Source: Actinomycetes bacterium (GTDB taxonomy: Bacteria; Actinomycetota; Acidimicrobiia; Acidimicrobiales; Palsa-688). Taken from it: a stretch of 5,063 nucleotides of DNA. The notes beneath the pieces were generated by a model. That model ran no database searches, was not told where the DNA came from, and saw only the letters and a list, made by a program, of their open reading frames with translations. The stretch lies in NCBI GenBank assembly GCA_021808425.1, contig JAKBBS010000244.1, positions 1 through 5,063 of the forward strand, in the 5' to 3' direction. Shown in pieces: positions 1 through 5,063 of this stretch (position 1 is its first letter; every line of letters starts with the position of its first letter). Position numbers and translations under genes: made by a program.

Positions 1-673
1 ACTCGTCCTCGCCGAACATGTCCCTGTTGTCGGCGCGGCCGTCCACGTGGAGGCTGATCACGTCGGCCCACGCCAGGAGCTCCTGAAGCGACGAGAAGCG
101 CCTCGCGTTTCCGAGCGCCAAGCGGTCCGAGACATCGTAGAAGCCGACGGAAAGGCCGAGGCTCTCCGCCAGGACCGAAAGCTGCGAGCCGATGTTGCCG
201 TAGCCGACGATCCCTAGGCGCCGACCCCTCACCTCGTGAGCGCCGGACGCGGATTTGCTCCAAACCCCGGCGTGCATATCGGCGTTCTTCTCCGTAAGCC
301 GTCGGGTCAGGGCGATGATCTCGGCGATGACCAGTTCCACCACGGATCGGGTGTTGGAGAACGGCGCATTGAACACGGTCACGCCGAGCCGGGTGGCAGC
401 GCCCAGGTCGATCTGGTTTGTCCCTATACAAAATGCGCCGACAGCGACAAGCTGATCGGACGCGTCGAGGACATCCGCGGTTATCTGCGTTCGGGAGCGA
501 ATCCCGAGCAGGCTGACCCCTTGGATCCGCTCGACTAGCTCGTCGTCGTCCAGCGCACCTTTTTCCGTCTCTACTGCGAAACCGGCCTCGCTCAGCCGGT
601 CGGCAGCCCCCGGGTGGATGTTCTCCAGGAGCAGCGCGCGACGGGGAAGCCGAGAAGTAGGTGAGCCTTGCAT
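1..673 (-). CDS. serA: D-3-phosphoglycerate dehydrogenase, N-terminal part (C-terminus outside window)
   Basis: The enzyme oxidises 3-phosphoglycerate to 3-phosphohydroxypyruvate with NAD, the first committed step of cytosolic serine synthesis. The 224 visible codons read as the outer substrate-binding domain (about 1-115) followed by most of the NAD Rossmann domain. Visible motifs are RSRT (59-62), AFCIGTNQIDL (80-90), NAPFSNTRSVVELVI (102-116), the dinucleotide loop GYGNIG (157-162) with an acidic residue at YD (179-180), and ADVISLHV (203-210). These match the short E. coli-type SerA with a single ACT domain, about 410 aa, rather than the longer mycobacterial type. The catalytic Arg/Glu/His and the ACT domain would lie left of base 1. 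I chose the ATG at 673 because AGGA lies 8 nt upstream. An ATG at 682 is an equally in-frame alternative, and a stop at 724-722 closes the frame upstream. The gene is divergent from the lipoprotein gene. The family call is very secure; the exact start is less so. Confidence 0.95.
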   Translation of the reverse strand, partial: MQGSPTSRLPRRALLLENIHPGAADRLSEAGFAVETEKGALDDDELVERIQGVSLLGIRSRTQITADVLDASDQLVAVGAFCIGTNQIDLGAATRLGVTVFNAPFSNTRSVVELVIAEIIALTRRLTEKNADMHAGVWSKSASGAHEVRGRRLGIVGYGNIGSQLSVLAESLGLSVGFYDVSDRLALGNARRFSSLQELLAWADVISLHVDGRADNRDMFGEDE

Positions 674-694
674 CCAGATCATCCTAGATGCGCC

Positions 695-724
695 TGACCG
701 CCAAGCGAACCGGACCGGCGGTCA
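695..724. promoter_or_regulatory. Perfect 8-bp inverted repeat in the serA/lipoprotein divergent intergenic region
   Basis: TGACCGCC (695-702) and its exact reverse complement GGCGGTCA (717-724) are separated by 14 bases. The dyad sits in the 101-bp gap between two divergent start codons, 22 bases before the serA ATG and 51 bases before the lipoprotein TTG. It could be an operator for a dimeric regulator serving either gene, or a hairpin in the serA leader. No convincing -35/-10 pair was found in this gap for either direction; TAGTGT on the minus strand (729-724) fits only a loose TAnnnT -10 and overlaps the right arm. The repeat is seen directly; its function is inferred. Confidence 0.4.
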
Positions 725-763
725 CACTATCGCCTGGCACACCGTTAGGCTTGATGCGAGATC

Positions 764-768
764 AGGAG
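764..768 (+). promoter_or_regulatory. Ribosome binding site deciding the lipoprotein start
   Basis: AGGAG lies 6 bases before TTG at 775. The upstream in-frame ATGs at 688 and 754 have no comparable site, and starting there would put up to 29 extra residues in front of a normal lipoprotein signal peptide. The site therefore selects the TTG start. Confidence 0.75.
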
Positions 769-774
769 CAAACG

Positions 775-1890
775 TTGACACAGACCCACGGGGCGAACCG
801 CCCGACAGCCAACCGCTTCGCAGCTGGATTTCTTGGAGTGGCGTCCGTCGGTCTGGCGCTCTCAGCTTGCGGCACGACCACCAAGACTGCTTCCACTATC
901 AGCGCTACCGGCCCTGCAGGAGACCTTGCGGCGTCGGTTTCGGCTCTAGGAAGCCAATCGAGCATAAAGGCGACCTTCTCGATTCCGGTCACGGCTTCGC
1001 AGGCCGCTCAACTCGCTTCGATGGGCCCGACCAAGGCCCCGAACACGGGTTTCGCGACGGCGTTGAGCACCGGGTCGGTGTTCTTCGCGGAGCAGACGGG
1101 CCACGGAGAGCCTCTCGACTCCACGACTGCTTCAAGCGACACCGGTAACTCCTATGACTTCGGCGTCACGTTCGCCTCGAACACTCCACTCGAAATCCGA
1201 TACGTCGGCCAGTCGCTGTACCTTCACCTCCAGGCGCCAACGCTCGTCAGTGACCTCGGTCAGCCTGCTTCGAAGGCGACCGGCCTCGACAACGAACTTC
1301 TCAAGCTGAACGCCGACGTCCCGGGTCTTTCGGCGCTCGCTAACGGCGGCTGGGTGGAGGTCAGCCACGAGACGCTCGCCCCGCTGCTCCGCGAGCTCAA
1401 GAGTTTCGCCTCGTTTGGGGCCGGCTCCACCAGCTCGAATGTGAGTACAGCCCTTATGGGGTTGCGAACCAACATCCTTGCGGCGATAAAAGCCAACTCG
1501 ACCGTGACCAGCCTTCCAAGCAGCGGGGGACGTCAGGAGTACGCCATCGACGTCAAGGCGCGGCCTCTTGCCGCGTCTGTCAACAGCGCGCTCAACACTG
1601 CGGGTGGCCTGATCCCGTCCGTGGGCAACAAGCTCGGTGGTCTCTCCAAGAGCCTCGCTTCGGTCCCGTCGACTCTGGTTGTCACGATCGACGCATACAC
1701 ATCCTCGGGCAAGCTCTCCGAAGCGGACCTCAACCTCGACCAGTTCGCCACTATGACGAAGCCTTCCTTCTCGGTCCCTCTACGAATGTCGGTTTCGACG
1801 GCGACAATTTCGGCGCCATCGAGCGCAACTCAGCTAGATCTTTCGAAGCTTCCTTCGATGCTCGGCGGGGTCATCTCGAAGCTGGGTTAG
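775..1890 (+). CDS. Secreted lipoprotein of unrecognised family
   Basis: The product has 371 residues. Residues 1-31 form a lipoprotein signal peptide: a polar start with Arg9 and Arg14, a hydrophobic stretch from about 15 to 29, and the lipobox L29-S30-A31 before Cys32. Cys32 is the only cysteine, so lipid attachment there and exposure on the outer face of the membrane are likely. The mature part (about 340 aa) begins with a Ser/Thr/Ala-rich linker. It then alternates beta-strand-like segments such as EIRYVGQSLYLHLQ (140-153), GGWVEVS (191-197), YAIDVKA (256-262) and STLVVTIDAY (299-308). This alternation recalls the half-barrel of LppX/LprG/LolA-like lipoproteins, but I see no diagnostic motif and do not assign a family. 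The TTG start is chosen from the AGGAG site and the signal peptide length; ATG codons at 688 and 754 are in frame. It is divergent from serA and convergent with argJ. Lipoprotein call strong, function unknown. Confidence 0.85.
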   Translation: MTQTHGANRPTANRFAAGFLGVASVGLALSACGTTTKTASTISATGPAGDLAASVSALGSQSSIKATFSIPVTASQAAQLASMGPTKAPNTGFATALSTGSVFFAEQTGHGEPLDSTTASSDTGNSYDFGVTFASNTPLEIRYVGQSLYLHLQAPTLVSDLGQPASKATGLDNELLKLNADVPGLSALANGGWVEVSHETLAPLLRELKSFASFGAGSTSSNVSTALMGLRTNILAAIKANSTVTSLPSSGGRQEYAIDVKARPLAASVNSALNTAGGLIPSVGNKLGGLSKSLASVPSTLVVTIDAYTSSGKLSEADLNLDQFATMTKPSFSVPLRMSVSTATISAPSSATQLDLSKLPSMLGGVISKLG

Positions 1891-1891
1891 C

Positions 1892-1940
1892 TTCCGCCGG
1901 GCGTCGGTCACGGCGGTTCCGGCGGGCGTCGGTCACGGCG
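1892..1940. repeat. Two-copy 24-bp direct repeat with hairpin potential between convergent genes
   Basis: The 24-base unit occurs at 1892-1915 and 1917-1940, a period of 25 bases. The copies differ only at 1897 (C) versus 1922 (G), and the last 18 bases are identical. The array fills almost the whole 51-bp gap between the lipoprotein stop (1890) and the argJ stop codon (1942-1944). CCGCCGG (1894-1900) can pair with CCGGCGG (1919-1925), and CCGCCG (1894-1899) with CGGCGG (1911-1916). The region may therefore fold and act as a bidirectional terminator for the two convergent genes. No T-run follows, so it is not a canonical intrinsic terminator. Repeat certain; terminator role speculative. Confidence 0.8.
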
Positions 1941-1941
1941 T

Positions 1942-3105
1942 TCAGGTCGTGTAGTCGGCGTTGATGTGCACGTACTCAGCGCTCAGATCGCAGCCGTAGA
2001 CGGTGGCGCTCGCCTCGCCGTTCGCCAGCTCGACGGTGATGTCGACGTGGTCAGCCTTCATCACCGTGGCGAGGGCAGCCAAACCTTGCGGTCCGGGCCT
2101 GGCCGGGTAGGCCTGAAGGTCGCCGAAGTAGATCTCGACTCGGTCCGGGTCGATTCCCGGCTCGTCGTAACATTTTCCTATCGCCATTGCAACACGTCCC
2201 CAGTTGGGGTCGGCTCCGTGCACGGCCGTCTTGACGAGGGGCGAGTTCACGACGGCTTTCGCTACTCGGCGGGCTTGACGGTTGTCAGCGGCCCCAGATG
2301 CTGTCACCGTGATCAGCTTCGTCGCACCCTCGCCGTCCCTCGCGAGTTGGATCGTCAGGTCGCGGCACACCTCCCGGATTGCTACCCCGAGTTTTGCTTC
2401 GCTCACCGGCCCTGCCGCACCGTTGGCGAGGACGACCGCAGTGTCAGACGTACTGGTGTCGGTGTCGACGCTCAGGCAGTTGAAGGTCTCGTCTGCCGCC
2501 CGCCGCCACAGCCGGTCGAGCAGCGCCGGTTCTGCCTGGGCGTCGGTAAAGACGAATGCCAGCATCGTTGCCATGTCCGGCTCGATCATCCCGACGCCCT
2601 TCGCCACGCCGAGCACCCGGGCTTTGCCGACAGTCTGCTCCGAGACTTTGAGCACGGTGTCCGTGGTCATCATCGCCTTGGCGACATCGGTCGGTTTCGA
2701 CTCGAAGGGAGCCGAATTCAGCGTGGCCAGACCAGACCGGATCAGCGCCATCGGGTAGGGACGGCCGATGACGCCGGTGCTTGCGACGACGATCTCCTCG
2801 GGGTCGACCCCGGTTCCGGCCCCGACGAGGTTCGACAGTTCGATCGCGTCGCGCAAGCCCTGGTCGCCGTTCGCGACGTTCGCGTTCTTGGCGACGACGG
2901 CTATCGCCCTTGCCCTCCCGGACTTGGCGCGCCCCCTGCTCAACGTGACGCTCGGGCCGGCGAAGAGACTCCGAGTGAACACCCCTGCGCTCGATGCGGG
3001 AGTCCGGGAGAAGACAACGGCGAAGTCGTCTCCTGTCTCTCGAAGCCCGAGGGGGGCTGTGTGGGCCGCGAACCCACGTGGAAACTCCAGACGGTCGTCT
3101 AGCAA
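1942..3105 (-). CDS. argJ: ArgJ-family ornithine/glutamate N-acetyltransferase, Oat2-like
   Basis: Members of this family transfer the acetyl group from N-acetylornithine to glutamate in the cyclic arginine pathway; some also use acetyl-CoA. They are made as a precursor that cuts itself before a threonine. Here the site is KGVGMIEPDMA|TML, giving an alpha chain of 179 residues and a beta chain starting at the nucleophile Thr180. The oxyanion-hole pair is Thr110-Gly111 in ASTGVIG. Other family motifs are SVDTDTSTSDTAV (212-224), DGEGATKLI (257-265), VNSPLVKTAVHG (286-297), DPNWGRVAMAIGK (299-311) and the C-terminus YVHINADYTT. Length (387 aa) is normal. The stretch VVAKNANVANG (70-80), in place of the usual VNSGNANA, and PRGFAAHTAP near the N-terminus resemble Streptomyces clavuligerus Oat2 as I remember it. 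The start is TTG, the only usable start codon before the upstream stop at 3159-3157; its ribosome site (GGTG, 5 bases upstream) is weak. It lies 51 bp downstream of bldC on the same strand. Family certain, exact physiological role less so. Confidence 0.93.
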   Translation of the reverse strand: MLDDRLEFPRGFAAHTAPLGLRETGDDFAVVFSRTPASSAGVFTRSLFAGPSVTLSRGRAKSGRARAIAVVAKNANVANGDQGLRDAIELSNLVGAGTGVDPEEIVVASTGVIGRPYPMALIRSGLATLNSAPFESKPTDVAKAMMTTDTVLKVSEQTVGKARVLGVAKGVGMIEPDMATMLAFVFTDAQAEPALLDRLWRRAADETFNCLSVDTDTSTSDTAVVLANGAAGPVSEAKLGVAIREVCRDLTIQLARDGEGATKLITVTASGAADNRQARRVAKAVVNSPLVKTAVHGADPNWGRVAMAIGKCYDEPGIDPDRVEIYFGDLQAYPARPGPQGLAALATVMKADHVDITVELANGEASATVYGCDLSAEYVHINADYTT

Positions 3106-3114
3106 CTGGACACC

Positions 3115-3143
3115 GCTACAGCTACAGCTACAGCTACAGCTAC
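3115..3143. repeat. Tandem hexanucleotide repeat (GCTACA; TGTAGC on the argJ strand)
   Basis: Four perfect GCTACA units (3115-3138) plus GCTAC (3139-3143) fill most of the 51-bp gap between the bldC stop and the argJ start. The last unit ends 9 bases before the argJ TTG, next to the weak GGTG ribosome site. Units of six keep the reading frame, so the array reads as alternating Cys-Ser codons in the argJ frame, but no start codon lies upstream of it. Unit-number changes by slippage would alter leader length and structure, not frame. Confidence 0.9.
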
Positions 3144-3156
3144 TAACCGCATCCGA

Positions 3157-3357
3157 TCAAGCGGGACTTTCGCTTTCCATGGCCTCGATGCATCGCCTGA
3201 TCTCCGATGCGCGAAAACGACGATGGCCACCCAATGTCCGTATGGCGGTGATCTTGCCGGCCCTAGCCCAGCGAGTCACGGTCTTCGGGTTGACGCGAAA
3301 CAACGCGGCAACCTCGGCGGGCGTAAGAAGGGCGTCGGGACTCGTATCGTCTGCCAT
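3157..3357 (-). CDS. bldC: BldC-family small MerR-like DNA-binding regulator
   Basis: The 66-residue protein is almost entirely one winged helix-turn-helix. LLTPAEVAALFRVNPKTV (10-27) and TRWARAGKI (28-36) form the helices, and RTLGGHRRFRASEIR (40-54) forms the wing and following helix. Length and sequence closely match Streptomyces BldC (68 aa), which binds tandem sites cooperatively and delays development by controlling many genes. That role is known for Streptomyces; here only the family is visible, and the target genes are unknown. Unlike classical MerR proteins it has no effector or dimerisation domain. The start is ATG at 3357, with AGG 10 bases upstream, and it agrees with the family N-terminus. 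It lies between purM (191 bp upstream) and argJ (51 bp downstream), all on the same strand. The same fold occurs in phage excisionases, but the strong BldC match and housekeeping neighbours argue against that. Confidence 0.93.
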   Translation of the reverse strand: MADDTSPDALLTPAEVAALFRVNPKTVTRWARAGKITAIRTLGGHRRFRASEIRRCIEAMESESPA

Positions 3358-3430
3358 TTTCGCTCGACCTCGCTTGCGGTGTCCGATTTAGAACGCTACG
3401 GATGAGAAGCACATCTTGGGTGACATGGAG

Positions 3431-3436
3431 AGTATA
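3431..3436 (-). promoter_or_regulatory. Probable -10 box of the bldC promoter
   Basis: On the minus strand the bases read TATACT, five of six matching the sigma-70/HrdB-type -10 consensus, inside an AT-richer patch of an otherwise GC-rich window. Initiation about 7 bases downstream would give a leader of roughly 65 bases before the bldC ATG. The best-placed -35 (TGGCGT, 3460-3455, 18-base spacer) is poor, so an activator or a relaxed -35 requirement would be needed. This suggests that bldC, and perhaps argJ, is transcribed separately from purFM. Confidence 0.45.
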
Positions 3437-3494
3437 AGCCTTTTGGGGGCTATTACGCCAGTGCTACCTACCCGTCAGTATGCCGGCCCAACTT

Positions 3495-3504
3495 ACTCGC
3501 GAGT
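3495..3504. promoter_or_regulatory. 10-bp perfect palindrome upstream of the bldC promoter
   Basis: ACTCGCGAGT is a perfect palindrome in the purM-bldC gap, about 35 bases upstream of the possible -35 region of bldC and 44 bases past the purM stop. It could be an operator half of something larger, or chance; the flanks do not extend it without a mismatch. The rest of the gap (3358-3548) holds no further gene and no convincing purM terminator. Confidence 0.25.
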
Positions 3505-3548
3505 TACCGCCGCGTTATTCGTTGCAGCTGGCCTTGCTGTCCGTGGAG

Positions 3549-4613
3549 TCAGTTGATGACGACCCGACCTGCACCCGTAACAAGACGTCCGACGACGGTA
3601 GCTCGTCTCCCGGCCCGCTCCGCAACCTCTACGGTCGCCGGAGCGTCGGCTTCCGGCACGACGATGACCATGCCCAATCCGAGATTGAACACCCTTGCCA
3701 TCTCGTCGTCGCTTACCGCGCCGGCCACCTGTATCTCAGAGAAGATCCTCGGAGTCTCCCACGAGGACCTGTCCAAGATCGCGTCTACGTCCGGCGCAAG
3801 AACTCGGGGAAGGTTCCCCGGAAGACCCCCGCCGGTGATGTGGGCGACGGCGTGCACGTCGACGCCCGACGCGATCAGTTCGAGGACCGTCGGCGCATAG
3901 ATGACCGACGGGCGAAGCAGCTCGTCTGCGAGGCTGTGCTCACCGGCCCCCTCCCACGCCGGATCCTCCAGGCGCCGACCGGCCGCGCCGAGTAACGCCG
4001 CCCGCGCGAGAGAGTAACCGTTGGAGCGAAGGCCCGGGGAGGCGAGGCCGACGAGCACGTCCCCGTCGCGGGTTCGAGCGGGACCGTCGATTACCTCGCT
4101 TCGCTCGACGACACCGACAGCGAATCCGGCTACATCCAGTTCACCCGGCGCCAGAAGCCCAGGATGCTCCGCAAGTTCCCCCCCGACGATGGCGACGCCC
4201 GCCTGCCGGCACCCCTCGGCGACCCCGACCATCACTTGGCGAACCTGCGACGGGTCAACTCGCCCTAGGAGCTGATAGTCGAGGAAGAACAGGGGCCTCG
4301 CCCCGCAACAAACGAGATCGTCTACGCACATCGCTACCAGGTCTATGCCGATCGTGTCGAAACGCCCTGTCTCCATCGCCACCGCCATCTTCGTGCCGAC
4401 ACCGTCGGTGCTCGACACGAGGACCGGGGCCCGGTACCCGGCAGGCAACTCGAACAGGCCGCCGAATCCTCCTATTGTTCCTATGACACCTGGTGTGACA
4501 GCAGTCGACGCGACGAGATCACGGATGGCTTCGACGGCGTCGTCGGCGGCGTCGATGTCGACGCCGGCCGCAGCGTAGGTGAGCCCGGTGTGAATGGATC
4601 CGGACTCAGACAA
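3549..4613 (-). CDS. purM: Phosphoribosylformylglycinamidine cyclo-ligase (AIR synthase)
   Basis: PurM uses ATP to close formylglycinamidine ribonucleotide into aminoimidazole ribonucleotide, the fifth step of IMP synthesis, in the cytosol as a dimer. The 354 residues have the normal family length and order. TYAAAGVDI (12-20) opens the protein, followed by the phosphate/ATP loop STDGVGTKM (68-76) and the core GIDLVAMCVDDLVCCGARPLF (89-109). Then come GGELAEHPG (144-152), GFAVGVVE (163-170), LASPGLRSNGYSLAR (190-204), HITGGGLPGNLPR (258-270) and the C-terminal MARVFNLGLGMVIVV (305-319). The usual GGETAE motif reads GGELAE here, a rare change at a conserved threonine. The start is TTG at 4613, which overlaps the purF stop by 8 bases and so points to translational coupling; no ATG or GTG gives a better family N-terminus. 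Identification secure. Confidence 0.97.
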   Translation of the reverse strand: MSESGSIHTGLTYAAAGVDIDAADDAVEAIRDLVASTAVTPGVIGTIGGFGGLFELPAGYRAPVLVSSTDGVGTKMAVAMETGRFDTIGIDLVAMCVDDLVCCGARPLFFLDYQLLGRVDPSQVRQVMVGVAEGCRQAGVAIVGGELAEHPGLLAPGELDVAGFAVGVVERSEVIDGPARTRDGDVLVGLASPGLRSNGYSLARAALLGAAGRRLEDPAWEGAGEHSLADELLRPSVIYAPTVLELIASGVDVHAVAHITGGGLPGNLPRVLAPDVDAILDRSSWETPRIFSEIQVAGAVSDDEMARVFNLGLGMVIVVPEADAPATVEVAERAGRRATVVGRLVTGAGRVVIN

Positions 4614-5063
4614 GAAGCTCGTCCGCCTTCGGCGCTCCCGCGAACTTGACGGGCACCGCCGTCGGGTACACGCCGGTGAGGCAGGCGTCGCAGAATCCTG
4701 CCCCGACAGCCCCCGTCGCCTCCTCGAGGGCTTCGAGTCGAAGGTAAGCGAGGCTGTCCGCGCCGAGGTACTCCTCGATCTCGGCGACGGTGAGGTTGGC
4801 TGCGATCAGCTCGGAGCGTGTCCCGGTGTCCAACCCGTAGAAGCACGGCCAGCGGTAGGGCGGCGACGATATACGCAGGTGCACCTCGGCCGCGCCGGCT
4901 TCGCGGAGCATTTTGACCATGGCGCGGGTGGTGGTGCCCCGCACGATCGAGTCGTCGACGACGATCAGCTTTTTCCCTGCGATCGCGCTGCGGAGCGGGT
5001 TCAGTTTGCGCCGGACTCCATGAGCCCGTTGCGCCTGGTCGGGCACGATGAAAGTGCGACCGA
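4606..5063 (-). CDS. purF: Amidophosphoribosyltransferase, C-terminal part (N-terminus outside window)
   Basis: PurF makes 5-phosphoribosylamine from PRPP and glutamine, the committed first step of purine synthesis. Only the last 151 residues are present; the frame runs open off the right edge, so the N-terminal Cys-nucleophile glutaminase domain is not visible. What remains is the phosphoribosyltransferase domain. GRTFIVP and GVRRKLNPLR are followed by the PRPP loop LIVVDDSIVRGTTTR, then RISSPPYRWPCFYGLDTGTR, and LGADSLAYLRLEAL near the end. The cysteine of WPCFYG and the CDAC pair of GFCDACLTG match the positions that bind the 4Fe-4S cluster in the Bacillus subtilis-type enzyme; the fourth ligand would lie upstream. 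The GTG at 5046 is internal, not a start. The stop (TGA, 4608-4606) overlaps the purM TTG start, so the two form a coupled operon with purF first. Identification secure. Confidence 0.97.
   Translation of the reverse strand, partial: GRTFIVPDQAQRAHGVRRKLNPLRSAIAGKKLIVVDDSIVRGTTTRAMVKMLREAGAAEVHLRISSPPYRWPCFYGLDTGTRSELIAANLTVAEIEEYLGADSLAYLRLEALEEATGAVGAGFCDACLTGVYPTAVPVKFAGAPKADELLV

Noticed and set aside
236..538. Plus-strand open frames within serA
   Set aside because: They are antisense shadows of the clear serA reading frame, without family motifs.
688..774. N-terminal extension of the lipoprotein from ATG at 688 or 754
   Set aside because: It would place up to 29 residues ahead of a complete signal peptide, and neither ATG has a ribosome site like the AGGAG before TTG 775.
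775..780. TTGACA, a perfect -35 hexamer on the plus strand
   Set aside because: It coincides with the lipoprotein start codon TTG-ACA, and no -10-like sequence lies 16-19 bases downstream, so it is not a promoter.
1966..3102. Long 378-codon open frame antisense to argJ
   Set aside because: It is the complement of a certain argJ gene in GC-rich DNA, has no recognisable motif and is rich in Arg, Gly, Asp and His as expected for a shadow frame.
3157..3357. Small HTH protein as a phage or plasmid excisionase
   Set aside because: The sequence matches BldC nearly throughout, and there is no integrase, attachment site or other mobile gene nearby.
3437..3451. AGCC/GGCT stem with a T-rich loop in the purM-bldC gap as a purM terminator
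   Set aside because: The stem is only 4 bp with no T-tract after it on the purM strand, and it overlaps the spacer of the bldC promoter candidate.
1..5063. Search for a novel defence, mobile or biosynthetic system
   Set aside because: Every open stretch is explained by a housekeeping gene, a regulator or one lipoprotein; no CRISPR, transposase, tRNA or clustered unknown genes were seen.

Overview
The window is an ordinary stretch of high-GC bacterial chromosome. Its best overall fit is an actinobacterium: it encodes a near-textbook BldC regulator downstream of purF-purM, and the protein motifs are actinobacterial in flavour. An Acidimicrobiia-like lineage is possible, but that is inference and cannot be settled from 5 kb.

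Layout from left to right. (1) 1-673, minus strand: the first 224 codons of serA (D-3-phosphoglycerate dehydrogenase), cut by the left edge. (2) 674-774: a 101-bp divergent intergenic region with a perfect 8+8 bp inverted repeat. (3) 775-1890, plus strand: a secreted lipoprotein of unrecognised family. Its TTG start is set by an AGGAG ribosome binding site, and its lipobox cysteine is residue 32. (4) 1892-1940: a 24-bp direct repeat, with hairpin potential, filling the gap between two convergent genes. (5) 1942-3105, minus: an ArgJ-family ornithine/glutamate acetyltransferase whose motifs look closer to the Oat2 enzyme of clavulanic-acid clusters than to ordinary ArgJ. (6) 3115-3143: a tandem hexanucleotide repeat just upstream of the argJ start. 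(7) 3157-3357, minus: bldC. (8) 3358-3548: intergenic, with a good -10 box for bldC and a 10-bp palindrome. (9) 3549-4613, minus: purM. (10) 4606-5063, minus: the 3' end of purF, overlapping purM by 8 bp and cut by the right edge.

Functionally, purF and purM form a translationally coupled purine-synthesis pair, performing the first and fifth steps to IMP. BldC follows them in an order I recall as conserved around Streptomyces bldC. argJ lies 51 bp after bldC on the same strand and may share its transcript. serA (serine synthesis) and the lipoprotein gene are divergently transcribed neighbours. I found no mobile element, CRISPR array, tRNA or rRNA. I see no evidence of a new multi-gene system. 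The points most worth a second look are the Oat2-like ArgJ, the hexamer repeat at its 5' end, the 24-bp direct repeat at its 3' end, and the dyad between serA and the lipoprotein gene.
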